This document shows positions 14,794 to 21,489 of a stretch of DNA of 22,690 bases, piece after piece; within the stretch, counting starts at the first letter, position 1; every line of letters begins with the position of its first letter. The position numbers and the translations under genes were made by a program. Source of the DNA: Bacillota bacterium (GTDB lineage Bacteria; Bacillota; Clostridia; Acetivibrionales; DSM-1351); NCBI GenBank assembly GCA_023415305.1, contig JAEZKZ010000033.1, forward strand, positions 1 through 22,690. The letters are read 5' to 3'. A model generated the notes under the pieces. The model was not told the origin of the DNA and made no database searches. It was given only the letters and a program-made list of their open reading frames with translations.

Positions 14794-15225
14794 TTAATAC
14801 TGGGCTGATTTCCTGTATCCGCTGTTTCCGCGTTTTGAATCCACACTTTTCTTAAGGTCATGAAGCTTCTCATCGCTGTCTTTCATAAATTTTGCTAAGC
14901 GGTCTTCAAAAGAGACATTTCCGCCGGAAGTTCTGGAACTGTTCCATTCCAATTCGGCAGGGGCTTTAGAAATGACAACCGGTGGTTTCTGATCACAGGC
15001 CTTCTTTATGGAGAGACCAATCTTGCCGTTAGGATCAACAGTCAAAACTTTTACTTTGACTACCTGATTTTCTTTAAGATGGGAACTAATGTCCTTAACA
15101 TACTCTTGAGCAACTTCTGAAATATGAACCAAACCTGTTTTGCCTTCGGGTAATTGAACAAACGCTCCAAAAGCAGTTATTCCGGTAACCTTACCCTCAA
15201 TAATCTGACCAACTTCAAGCGGCAT
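14794..15225 (-). CDS. yabR: S1-domain RNA-binding protein YabR
   Basis: This 143-residue protein carries one S1 RNA-binding domain (residues about 1-72; VGQIIEGKVTGITAFGAFVQLPEGKTGLVHISEVAQEYVKDI, closing GKIGLSIKKA) and a charged, probably disordered tail. It matches Bacillus YabR in sequence pattern and in position after divIC. The ATG at 15225 (MPLEVGQ) is chosen because YabR-type proteins begin there; a GGAGG lies 12 bases ahead, which is longer than usual, and a 13-residue N-terminal extension is possible but has no ATG. The molecular role of YabR is not well defined beyond RNA binding. Confidence 0.88.
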   Translation of the reverse strand: MPLEVGQIIEGKVTGITAFGAFVQLPEGKTGLVHISEVAQEYVKDISSHLKENQVVKVKVLTVDPNGKIGLSIKKACDQKPPVVISKAPAELEWNSSRTSGGNVSFEDRLAKFMKDSDEKLHDLKKSVDSKRGNSGYRKSAQY

Positions 15226-15327
15226 AAAATAAGAAATCCTCCTCAAATTCGACCCATGATACATTTCTCAAAATAACAATAAAACAATTCGATTATATAG
15301 TATATGTTAATCCCAGTCAAGCAGTAG

Positions 15328-15606
15328 TTACTTATTGGTGTCTATATATATTTTTTCACCATCTTTAACATAACCCAGCTTTTCTCTGGCTATTTTCTCA
15401 GCGAATTCATCAGAGTTTATTTGTGACTTCTGCTTCAAAAGCTGCTGCTTTTTTAATGTCTCGGTATGCATACTTTTTTCAAGCTGAGCATATTGTAATT
15501 TTCTTTCCTCAATACTGGCCTGCTGATTATAGAAGGTGTAGCTGAAGTAACAAATTGAGACAATCAGTATTAATGTCCACATGTTAAATTTCTTTTGTTT
15601 TTTCAT
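15328..15606 (-). CDS. divIC: Septum formation initiator DivIC/FtsB
   Basis: This 92-residue single-pass protein has a short basic N-terminus, one membrane helix (about residues 9-25), an extracytoplasmic coiled coil (about 30-60, rich in Q, E and K) and the FtsB/DivIC tail AREKLGYVKDGEKIYI. It belongs to the divisome subcomplex with FtsL and DivIB that activates septal peptidoglycan synthesis. Its place between yabQ and yabR is the same as in Bacillus. The ATG is preceded by GAGGTAGGAT. A likely own promoter lies 90 bp upstream. Confidence 0.92.
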   Translation of the reverse strand: MKKQKKFNMWTLILIVSICYFSYTFYNQQASIEERKLQYAQLEKSMHTETLKKQQLLKQKSQINSDEFAEKIAREKLGYVKDGEKIYIDTNK

Positions 15607-15695
15607 ATCCTACCTCACGGATCACTATATCTTTTGTAACTACTTATAATTCGTCGAATCCTTATTACACAAATACGCAGCCGTTTCATAACTAT

Positions 15696-15724
15696 ATTCT
15701 ATACATATACAAAAAATCCTTCAA
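15696..15724 (-). promoter_or_regulatory. Candidate sigma-A promoter of divIC-yabR
   Basis: On minus, TTGAAG (15719-15724) and TAGAAT (15696-15701) are 17 bp apart, in the 145-bp gap between yabQ and divIC. An own vegetative promoter makes sense because yabP and yabQ are sporulation genes whereas divIC is needed in growth. Confidence 0.4.
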
Positions 15725-15751
15725 GCCGAGACATAAATTTATTAATTTGGA

Positions 15752-16429
15752 TTAGGATGCCCTGTCATCGTTCTGGTTTTGTGAAGTCATCTTTTTCTTC
15801 CTTACTTTTTTAGTCCTCCTTTTCTTCTTCTGTGCTAAGCTGCTTTCATCGATATCCTTGATTTTTTCTTTTTTTCGGATAATCCTTCTGAAGCTTTTTT
15901 TGCCAAGTCCGCCAACCTTCGATTTTACTCCCCGGGCCTTTTTCCCCAACATACGGGCTTTCCCCTTTACATCAGCCTTTCCGAAGGCTAACCGGAATCC
16001 ACGACCAATAAGCCGTAATATTTTAACAATTAGGCCGAAAATGAATAAGGCGGGAATTGATATTATTTTATATAGTAACTTAAAGGGATAGCTTAATACA
16101 TTCCAGATAAATCTTAGAATTAGCTTAATTATATTTATAGTAGTTATCGATGATTTAATTACAATATTGCTAAACAGTGTTTCATAAAGTATAACTCCAA
16201 TAACATTGCCTATAAATATGAATCCTCTCATCTGGCCGTTGTTGCTGTTATACACCGTCACAAACAATAGTACCGCGGCTATTAGCCAATACAGTAGGTC
16301 TTCAATACTAACAAATATAACACCGGTTTTAATAGCCCTTCTTTTTATCCTTAGAATATCATAAAGAAAAGCAGCAACAACTCCGGCCAATATAGCATAT
16401 AAAAATATGTAAACCTGTTCAGCAATCAT
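15752..16429 (-). CDS. yabQ: Spore cortex biosynthesis membrane protein YabQ
   Basis: This 225-residue sporulation membrane protein is needed for the spore cortex in Bacillus. Five or so hydrophobic segments fill residues 1-140 (IAEQVYIFLYAILAGVVAAF, then DILRIKRR, which is typical of the family). The last 85 residues are strongly basic (many KK and RR runs, including KKKRRTKKVRKKK) and look disordered and cytoplasmic. The ATG at 16429 is preceded by GGGGA; the longer frame would need a TTG start. It follows yabP by 57 bp on the same strand, as in Bacillus where both are made in the mother cell under sigma-E. Confidence 0.88.
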   Translation of the reverse strand: MIAEQVYIFLYAILAGVVAAFLYDILRIKRRAIKTGVIFVSIEDLLYWLIAAVLLFVTVYNSNNGQMRGFIFIGNVIGVILYETLFSNIVIKSSITTINIIKLILRFIWNVLSYPFKLLYKIISIPALFIFGLIVKILRLIGRGFRLAFGKADVKGKARMLGKKARGVKSKVGGLGKKSFRRIIRKKEKIKDIDESSLAQKKKRRTKKVRKKKMTSQNQNDDRAS

Positions 16430-16486
16430 CTGGTGTCCCCACAAGCCTTTACGTAAATATATAAAATATATAATTATATAAATAGT

Positions 16487-16771
16487 CTATTTAAACATCT
16501 TGCCAAAGAACGACTTTGACTTTGTGTTTTCACCGTCAGTATATTCAAGAGAAAATATATCCCCTTCCACAACCAGCTCATTACTATCCAGATTGAGCTT
16601 ATTTATATGTAGCTCTGTCCCTCTTATAACCAATACTCCAATATCTGTTACCGCAATTATGTTCTCTTCATTGAAGCTTTCTACGTCAACAACCCCTGTA
16701 ACACTTAGTTTTTCGCGGTTATCAAGAATCAGCGTCTGGTTTTTCGGTTTAATTGTTTTCTTTTCTTCCAT
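16487..16771 (-). CDS. yabP: Sporulation protein YabP
   Basis: This 94-residue YabP/YqfC-family protein is made of short beta strands: LILDNREKLSVTGVVDVESFNEENI, then GVLVIRGTELHINKLNLDSNELVVEGDI. In Bacillus it is needed with YabQ for cortex formation. The ATG at 16771 (MEEKK) is chosen because AAGGAGG lies nine bases ahead; the upstream ATGs overlap or precede that site. It heads a yabP-yabQ unit separated from rqcP by a gap of about 230 bp that contains a large hairpin. Confidence 0.9.
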   Translation of the reverse strand: MEEKKTIKPKNQTLILDNREKLSVTGVVDVESFNEENIIAVTDIGVLVIRGTELHINKLNLDSNELVVEGDIFSLEYTDGENTKSKSFFGKMFK

Positions 16772-16821
16772 TGAAAACATCCTCCTTATAAATGCCAAAT
16801 AGACTAGCCCTCGCTATATAA

Positions 16822-16850
16822 TACATATGCTTTATCAACTTAAAAAATGA
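16822..16850 (-). promoter_or_regulatory. Weak candidate sigma-E promoter of yabP-yabQ
   Basis: On minus, TCATTTTT (16843-16850) and CATATGTA (16822-16829) are 13 bp apart. The match to the mother-cell sigma-E pattern (ATATTT-like -35, CATACAAT-like -10) is loose. It is proposed mainly because yabP and yabQ are sigma-E genes in Bacillus. Confidence 0.22.
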
Positions 16851-16944
16851 TTTTGGCTACAGAATAAATATTGATTTACGGTAAAGGTCAGGAGTACCCT
16901 CAGAAAGTTGATAGTTCAATAATTTTCAAAGAAAATCGGTACTA

Positions 16945-16989
16945 TAAATAATGTGCCCCCTGTCTATTAAACAGAGAGCACATTATTTA
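16945..16989. terminator. Long hairpin downstream of rqcP, probable terminator
   Basis: TAAATAATGTGC (16945-16956) pairs perfectly with GCACATTATTTA (16978-16989), extended by outer TACTA/TAGTA and inner CTGT/ACAG pairs. It lies 18 bp after the rqcP stop. The stem ends are U-rich but no clean U-run follows, so it could terminate in either direction or process RNA. Confidence 0.5.
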
Positions 16990-17006
16990 GTAGTACTAAT
17001 TCTTAA

Positions 17007-17246
17007 TTACTTTAAAATGTACATTTCCCTTGCATCATCTTTTGTTACGTGTTCTGATATCCGAGTAATTTCAATAGTGGTATTATTATTTCCAAACTGA
17101 ATTTCGATTATATCTCCCACCTTAACCTCAGAGCCAGGTTTTGCAACTTTATCATTAATCTTCACTCTTCCCTGCTCACATACCTCGTTTGCGACAGTTC
17201 TTCTTTTAATAAGTCTGCTGACCTTCAAATACTTATCAATTCTCAT
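17007..17246 (-). CDS. rqcP: S4-domain ribosome quality control protein RqcP (YabO)
   Basis: This 79-residue protein has an S4 RNA-binding domain over residues 1-60 (MRIDKYLKVSRLIKRRTVANEVCEQGRVKINDKVAKPGSEVKVGDII). Bacterial RqcP, formerly YabO and an Hsp15 relative, binds obstructed 50S subunits with RqcH and helps add alanine tails to stalled chains. The ATG at 17246 has GGGGG at short spacing; nine more in-frame codons exist upstream without a ribosome binding site. It follows hup by about 100 bp and precedes yabP, the position seen in Bacillus (mazG-yabO-yabP). Confidence 0.9.
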   Translation of the reverse strand: MRIDKYLKVSRLIKRRTVANEVCEQGRVKINDKVAKPGSEVKVGDIIEIQFGNNNTTIEITRISEHVTKDDAREMYILK

Positions 17247-17345
17247 TTTACCCCCATCTGCGTGCAAGCACACCCCTTATTATTTGTATAACACCTTAAT
17301 AATAAACACACAATGTTTCTAAGGTTGTAATGCATCTTTCATAAA

Positions 17346-17621
17346 CTACTGATTCAGCATTTCCTTTAGGTCCTTACCTGCTTTAAAAGTAGGCACATTA
17401 CTCTCAGGAATATCAATCTCTTCCATTGTCTGCGGGTTTCTTCCCTTTCTGGCAGCTCTCTGCTTAACCTCAAAGGATCCAAACCCTACAAGCTGAACCT
17501 TGTCTTTATTGACAAGAGCTTCTTCCACACTTTCAATCAAAGCGTTTAGTGCCTTTTCAGAATCTTTTTTTGACAGGCCGGATTTTCCAGCTATACTGTC
17601 GACAAGTTCGGTTTTATTCAT
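17346..17621 (-). CDS. hup: HU-family DNA-binding protein
   Basis: This 91-residue histone-like protein bends and compacts DNA as a dimer. It shows the standard HU pattern: NKTELVDSIAGKSGLSKKDSEKALNALIESVEEAL, the body VQLVGFGSFEVKQRAARKGRNPQT, the DNA-intercalating arm ending PESNVPTFKAGKDLKEMLNQ. The ATG at 17621 is preceded by GGGAGG at seven bases; the longer frame would use TTG. It sits between mazG and rqcP, as in many clostridia and Bacilli-related genomes where hup and S4 genes are linked. A promoter and inverted repeat lie directly upstream. Confidence 0.95.
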   Translation of the reverse strand: MNKTELVDSIAGKSGLSKKDSEKALNALIESVEEALVNKDKVQLVGFGSFEVKQRAARKGRNPQTMEEIDIPESNVPTFKAGKDLKEMLNQ

Positions 17622-17634
17622 AGAAATTCCTCCC

Positions 17635-17666
17635 AAATGGTTATTACACTATGATTTTAACCATTT
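17635..17666. promoter_or_regulatory. 9-bp inverted repeat over the hup -10 region
   Basis: AAATGGTTA (17635-17643) and TAACCATTT (17658-17666) are perfect inverted repeats. They flank the presumed start site and overlap the candidate -10 (17654-17659), just upstream of the ribosome binding site. This could be an operator or, if transcribed, a leader hairpin. Confidence 0.4.
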
Positions 17667-17683
17667 TTACAGTGTTTATTCAA
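17654..17683 (-). promoter_or_regulatory. Candidate sigma-A promoter of hup
   Basis: On minus, TTGAAT (17678-17683) and TAAAAT (17654-17659) are 18 bp apart. The start would fall near 17647, about 26 nt before the ATG. Confidence 0.45.
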
Positions 17684-17748
17684 TATTATTCAAAGTAAAC
17701 CCGAGTAAGTAATACACTTTAAGTAATATCAGGTGGATGTTTTAGAGG

Positions 17749-18525
17749 TTACTTCTTCTTAGCCCTCACCCAGAGAGTCTCCATTTCATCCAAACTCATT
17801 TCATTGAGCTTTTTACCCTCTTCGGCAGCCAGTTTTTCTATATACTCAAACCTGTTGATAAATTTGTTTGTAGACTGTGTTAAGGAGAGCTCAGGGTGTA
17901 CTTTTATAAATCTTGACAGATTAACTACAGAAAACAATACATCACCAAGTTCATCCACCATACCTGATTTATTATTTTTCTTGTACTCTGCTTCAAGTTC
18001 ATCAATTTCTTCCCTTATTTTAGCAAATACATCCTCGGTGTCTGTCCAGTCAAATCCGACTTGTGCTGCTTTCTGCTGGACCTTGTAGCTCCGCATCAAG
18101 GCAGGCAGGTTCTTCGGTACGTCCTGTAAAACAGAGGTTTGATCGGTAACACCCTTCTCTTTTTTCTTAATTTCCTCCCAATTTTTAAGTACCTGACTGG
18201 AGGTTTCAGCGCTTACATCACCGAAGACGTGTGGATGCCTGTGTATCATTTTTTCACACACTCCATTTATAACATCCTCGATATTAAAATCACCGTTTTC
18301 CTCGGCTATCCGGGCATGAAACACTATTTGCAGAAGAACATCCCCCAGTTCCTCGCACATACGGGCCTTATCCTGCAAATCAACCACTTCCAGGTATTCA
18401 TATGTTTCTTCAATAAGATATTTTTTCAGACTCTCATGGGTTTGCTCTCTGTCCCAGGGGCAGCCCTCCTCGCTTCTTAAAAGTTTCATTATATCAATTA
18501 ATCTTTCCAGTTTTCCGCAGTTCAT
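17749..18525 (-). CDS. mazG: Nucleoside triphosphate pyrophosphohydrolase MazG
   Basis: This 258-residue enzyme hydrolyses NTPs to NMP and pyrophosphate, clearing abnormal nucleotides. Two MazG domains are visible: the first (about residues 5-115) with GCPWDREQTHESL, EETYEYLE and EELGDVLLQ, the second (about 150-250) with EEIDELEAEYKK and DELGDVLFSVVNLSRF. The EExxE and ExxD metal-binding sets are intact in both. The N-terminal methylase domain of Bacillus YabN is absent, so this is the short E. coli-like form. The ATG at 18525 (MNCGKLERLIDIM) is chosen for its GGAG at six bases and for fit with the family; in-frame ATGs up to 27 bp upstream are possible. Confidence 0.92.
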   Translation of the reverse strand: MNCGKLERLIDIMKLLRSEEGCPWDREQTHESLKKYLIEETYEYLEVVDLQDKARMCEELGDVLLQIVFHARIAEENGDFNIEDVINGVCEKMIHRHPHVFGDVSAETSSQVLKNWEEIKKKEKGVTDQTSVLQDVPKNLPALMRSYKVQQKAAQVGFDWTDTEDVFAKIREEIDELEAEYKKNNKSGMVDELGDVLFSVVNLSRFIKVHPELSLTQSTNKFINRFEYIEKLAAEEGKKLNEMSLDEMETLWVRAKKK

Positions 18526-18608
18526 TTCAATCTCCATTTCTGTATAGTGCATCACTATCTTTCTTAGAAGGTACAAATACTTCTAAAATTTAATATTAAC
18601 CTATGCGT

Positions 18609-18640
18609 TATAATAACCAAATCTTTCTTTGGTTATTATA
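18609..18640. promoter_or_regulatory. Perfect 13-bp inverted repeat overlapping the mazG promoter
   Basis: TATAATAACCAAA and TTTGGTTATTATA (18609-18621 and 18628-18640) are exact inverted copies around a 6-bp centre. One arm contains the -10 box of the mazG promoter, so the repeat spans roughly -12 to +20. This is a typical repressor position. No U-run follows, so it is not a terminator. Confidence 0.6.
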
Positions 18641-18663
18641 CTATTTCTTTTAATTCGAGACAA
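18635..18663 (-). promoter_or_regulatory. Sigma-A promoter of mazG
   Basis: On minus, TTGTCT (18658-18663) and a perfect TATAAT (18635-18640) are 17 bp apart. It lies after the ssb terminator and about 100 nt before the mazG ATG. Confidence 0.6.
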
Positions 18664-18716
18664 CCAGTACACTGCCTGTCGATATTATGGCTGTGTACTC
18701 TGCTTTTAAGGCCGAG

Positions 18717-18756
18717 AAAAGGAGTATCGCTTTTACCTATGGTATTGCAATACTCC
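18717..18756 (-). terminator. Terminator of ssb
   Basis: On minus, GGAGTAT(T)GC pairs with GC(G)ATACTCC and is followed by TTTTC. It lies 22 bp after the ssb stop codon, so ssb and mazG are separate transcripts. Confidence 0.65.
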
Positions 18757-18777
18757 CTTATACCTGCCGTCCTTTTA

Positions 18778-19197
18778 CTATATTACAGCCTCTGCTGCAT
18801 TTTCCTCTTCTTCTGCCTCTGCGGCACCTTCCTCCTCGCAATTGACATCCTGTTCATCCTCAGGCTCTAGTTCCCTGTACTTCGCATCAGCGAAGAATAC
18901 TTTGTCGGCGACTACTTCTGTGACGTAATGCTTATTCTTTTTTTCATCTTCCCACATCCTTGTGTGAATACTCCCCTGAAGGGCTACTCTGTGCCCTTTT
19001 GCAAAGTACTTACTTGCAAATTCAGCTGTTTTTCCCCAGACAACAATAGGTATAAAATCGGTTGACCTCTCGCTTACACCTTTTCTTGCATCCCGGTCAA
19101 CAGCTAATACAAATGAGCCTACTGCTTTAACTTTTTTGGTTGTAAAACGAAGTTCCACATCCTTTGTCAATCTTCCTACCAGGCTGACATTATTCAT
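18778..19197 (-). CDS. ssb: Single-stranded DNA-binding protein with atypical tail
   Basis: This 139-residue OB-fold protein binds single-stranded DNA as a tetramer. The core (residues 1-108: MNNVSLVGRLTKDVELRFT, SFVLAVDRDA, DFIPIVVWGKTAEFASKYFAKGHRVALQGSI) is normal. The tail is very acidic (EEEGAAEAEEEENAAEAVI) but lacks the conserved DDDIPF-like tip through which SSB recruits repair and replication partners. It is therefore probably a second SSB, not the essential copy, which is usually found with rpsF and rpsR. The ATG has AAAGGAGG at five bases. It stands alone, with its own consensus promoter, long leader and terminator. Confidence 0.93.
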   Translation of the reverse strand: MNNVSLVGRLTKDVELRFTTKKVKAVGSFVLAVDRDARKGVSERSTDFIPIVVWGKTAEFASKYFAKGHRVALQGSIHTRMWEDEKKNKHYVTEVVADKVFFADAKYRELEPEDEQDVNCEEEGAAEAEEEENAAEAVI

Positions 19198-19210
19198 ACA
19201 ATCCTCCTTT

Positions 19211-19229
19211 GCTCTGTTCTTTGCAGAGC
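19211..19229 (-). promoter_or_regulatory. Hairpin adjoining the ssb ribosome binding site
   Basis: GCTCTG and CAGAGC form a perfect 6-bp stem with a seven-base loop. On minus it ends directly before AAAGGAGG of ssb. It may influence ribosome access or RNA stability. Confidence 0.4.
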
Positions 19230-19486
19230 ATGTTTATTTATTACAATCATTAGTTACTCCGCGAGCATACAAGTTTTGCATTGGAGGCTAGAATACCCTG
19301 TGACAAAACTTAGGTAAAGGCTCAAGGGGTAATTAATGACCAAGTAATCCGAATGTATTTTATAGGGATAATAAAAGAGTTATTAATCAAACAATGGGGT
19401 AAACACATAAACTTTTAGATTTAATTATTAATTTGATATGTGAGAAAAAAGGCAGAAACGCCTATGTACTTTAGATATTTAACATT

Positions 19487-19515
19487 ATTATACATATTAT
19501 GGGATTATATGTCAA
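19487..19515 (-). promoter_or_regulatory. Perfect consensus sigma-A promoter for the ssb leader
   Basis: On minus, TTGACA (19510-19515) and TATAAT (19487-19492) are both exact and exactly 17 bp apart. Transcription should start near 19480. This is the strongest-looking protein-gene promoter in the window. Confidence 0.8.
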
Positions 19516-19542
19516 TGATTATATTGTATTAAATTTAAAGCT

Positions 19543-19600
19543 TTATTGTCATTTTTGACAATAATAAATGGGAAGATGGTTTTACCATTCTTCCCCATTT
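19543..19600 (-). terminator. Paired hairpins at the 3' end of spoVT
   Basis: About 45 bp after the spoVT stop, AAATGGG-AAGA and the matching TTCTTCCCCATTT (19566-19600) form a stem with an inner TGGT/ACCA. A second perfect hairpin, TTATTGTCA/TGACAATAA with a TTTT loop, follows at 19543-19564. The U-run is weak (TTTATTATTGT on minus). Confidence 0.5.
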
Positions 19601-19646
19601 GTTTAATATCTAACAACTGTATAAAATAACCTATCGACTTAAATAA

Positions 19647-20201
19647 TCATTGTTCCATCTGTCTACCTAAAAAGCCTGCTGCTGATTGAGCAAGTTTAGC
19701 TTCAACTTCTCCCATTTTCACGTTTGCATCTGTAGAAAGCATTATTACGGCTCCAATTGGATCACCTTCAGAAATTATTGGAGAAACAACCTGTGAGGTA
19801 TACTTTCTTTCTCCGGTCTCATCTGCCAAAATCAAGATAGCTTTTTCCTCCGGAGACTTAATAAGTAAAGTTTGCTTTTCCTCGATTGTCTTCTCCACAT
19901 CGCTGCTCAGTTGTTTTTCAAGAAATTCTTTTTTAGATGCACCTGAAACAGCAATAACAGTGTCCCTATCGGTAATACAAGTAATGTGACCGCTGGTCTT
20001 GTGAAGGGATTCTGCATACTGTGTAGCAAAATCGCTCAGTTCACCGATAGGAGAATATTTCTTTAAAATGACCTCTCCTTCCTTATCGGTAAATATCTCC
20101 AGAGGGTCACCCTCTCTAATTCTGAGGGTTCTTCTTATTTCTTTCGGTATTACAACTCTTCCTAAATCGTCTATACGTCTAACTATTCCAGTTGCTTTCA
20201 A
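19647..20201 (-). CDS. spoVT: Stage V sporulation regulator SpoVT
   Basis: This 184-residue forespore transcription factor has an AbrB-type swapped-hairpin DNA-binding domain (residues 1-50: MKATGIVRRIDDLGRVVIPKEIRRTLRIREGDPLEIF) and a GAF-like sensory domain (about 55-180). It modulates late forespore (sigma-G) genes and spore dormancy or germination. The start is TTG at 20199-20201, fixed by the conserved MKATGIVRRIDDLGR N-terminus and an AAGGAGG nine bases ahead. It sits between the parvulin-like foldase and ssb, just downstream of mfd as in Bacillus. A sigma-G-like promoter precedes it. Confidence 0.97.
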   Translation of the reverse strand: MKATGIVRRIDDLGRVVIPKEIRRTLRIREGDPLEIFTDKEGEVILKKYSPIGELSDFATQYAESLHKTSGHITCITDRDTVIAVSGASKKEFLEKQLSSDVEKTIEEKQTLLIKSPEEKAILILADETGERKYTSQVVSPIISEGDPIGAVIMLSTDANVKMGEVEAKLAQSAAGFLGRQMEQ

Positions 20202-20235
20202 AATATATTACCTCCTTAATAGGTTATTTTAGTCT

Positions 20236-20266
20236 TAGTATTGTAAACTTGATGATTTTTTATACA
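20236..20266 (-). promoter_or_regulatory. Sigma-G-like promoter of spoVT
   Basis: On minus, TGTATA (20261-20266) and AATACTA (20236-20242) are 18 bp apart. This differs from the forespore consensus TGAATA / CATACTA by one base in each box. It lies about 35 bp ahead of the TTG start. spoVT is known to be sigma-G dependent in Bacillus. Confidence 0.6.
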
Positions 20267-20312
20267 TTACTGGAAAGTGAGGATTAAATAGAAAACATAT
20301 ATTTTTTTAAAA

Positions 20313-20360
20313 TAAAAAGCACCTCCGGAATGTCAGCGTGTACCTCTGACACCGGGGTGC
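20313..20360 (-). terminator. Terminator of the parvulin-like foldase gene
   Basis: On minus, GCACCCCGGTGTCAG pairs with CTGACATTCCGGAGGTGC (small internal loops) and is followed by TTTTTATTTT. It lies 23 bp after the foldase stop codon and isolates spoVT from upstream transcription. Confidence 0.8.
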
Positions 20361-20382
20361 ATTTATCTGCTTTATTTGATAT

Positions 20383-21489
20383 TTATATACCGTATAAGCT
20401 TTTATCAACCTTTGCTATAGCATTCTCATTGGGTTTGAGAGTATATTTGGAATCTTTTTTCAATTCCTCAAGTTTCTTTGTGAAGAATTCACTCTGGTTC
20501 TTGCTTAAAAGTGCGGGTTTTATACTTTCTTTTATATCATCCAAAGGAGTTGCTGTACGTTTATGGAACTGCATTACATGGTAACCGACAGATGTCTCTA
20601 CAACATCAGCATCTCCTGCTTTACGGTTTTTATCAAAGGCCCATTGTTCAAACTCCGAAAGCATTTCTCCTTTGCCAAAGGTATATTCACCCTGATAGCC
20701 TCTGCTGTCTTTAGTAGTAACTGCAGGCTTGTCCTCGGAATTTTTCAATGCCAGATCCTTTATATCCTCTCCGGCTTTTACCTTAGCCAAAAGCTCATCG
20801 GCTTTTTTTCTTGCCTCTGCCTTTTTACCTTCACTAACGGCAACATTGTTATCATCTACGGTTTTAATAAGAATATGGGTTACAGTAACCTTATCAAATT
20901 CACTTTTATTTTCGTCATAATACTTCTTAATTTCATCATCAGACACTTTTACGTCTTTTATAACATAAGCCTGATATTTTTGTGCAAGAGTAAAGCTTTT
21001 ATATATTTCCTTGTATTCGGATAATGTTACTCCATATCCGGATTTAACTGCTTCCTCGGCTGCATTTCTGCTGCCGTATTGGGATATCAGCTGATTTATT
21101 GCCTCATCATCGCTTTTCAAATCTTCTGTTTCAAGCTTCAGGCCAGCTTCCTTTGCCTTAATTATTTGTATTTTCAACTCCTGAATCTGTTCAAGAGTAC
21201 TTTTCTTTACTGAATCTTTTGCTGTCTCGGTACCTTTTTTTGTATTCCAATCGTATTTATCGACAGTAGGATCGCTATCGACACTTTGCAAAAACTGGTT
21301 CATATTAAATTTAGAGAAAAATTTGTACTCATAACTTGTTACCTTTATATCATCAACTGTCGCAACATTAGAAGACCAAGGCTGGAGTATAAAGAGAATA
21401 ACTGCTGCAATGATTATAACTGCAGCTACAACTAAACCGATTATAAGGCCTTTTGGCCTTTTCTTAACATTTGCATTTTCATTTTCCAA
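20383..21489 (-). CDS. Membrane-anchored parvulin-type peptidyl-prolyl isomerase (SurA/PrsA-like)
   Basis: This protein of about 368 residues should help fold secreted proteins outside the membrane. A short cytoplasmic, basic N-terminus (NVKKRPKG) precedes one membrane helix (about 15-36); there is no lipobox, unlike classical PrsA. A SurA_N-like helical region (about 45-195) follows, then a parvulin domain (about 201-312; VTVTHILIK, FGKGEMLSEFEQWAFD, VETSVGYHVMQFHKR) and a C-terminal helix. No ATG precedes the membrane helix; TTG at 21489 is chosen because GGGAG lies nine bases ahead. The longer frame also starts at TTG and lacks a ribosome binding site. It sits between mfd and spoVT, with its own terminator. 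Confidence 0.85.
   Translation of the reverse strand: MENENANVKKRPKGLIIGLVVAAVIIIAAVILFILQPWSSNVATVDDIKVTSYEYKFFSKFNMNQFLQSVDSDPTVDKYDWNTKKGTETAKDSVKKSTLEQIQELKIQIIKAKEAGLKLETEDLKSDDEAINQLISQYGSRNAAEEAVKSGYGVTLSEYKEIYKSFTLAQKYQAYVIKDVKVSDDEIKKYYDENKSEFDKVTVTHILIKTVDDNNVAVSEGKKAEARKKADELLAKVKAGEDIKDLALKNSEDKPAVTTKDSRGYQGEYTFGKGEMLSEFEQWAFDKNRKAGDADVVETSVGYHVMQFHKRTATPLDDIKESIKPALLSKNQSEFFTKKLEELKKDSKYTLKPNENAIAKVDKSLYGI

Larger units (their letters stand above)
19198..19646 (-). other. Long structured leader region of ssb
   Basis: This 449-bp gap has no gene. Next to spoVT it holds the spoVT 3' hairpins (19543-19600), then a perfect minus-strand promoter (19487-19515). The leader of about 280 nt to ssb contains a short GC hairpin with a U-run (19445-19463), a stem with 8-bp arms AAGTTTTG/CAAAACTT (about 19270-19310) enclosing a smaller AGG/CCT stem, and a GCTCTG/CAGAGC hairpin (19211-19229) right against the ribosome binding site. 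It was not matched to any riboswitch family. Confidence 0.55.

Noticed and set aside
20563..21024. 153-codon frame on plus opposite the parvulin-like foldase
   Set aside because: It lies fully antisense to a well-supported gene, is hydrophobic in the way complementary frames often are, and has no ribosome binding site or homolog recognised.
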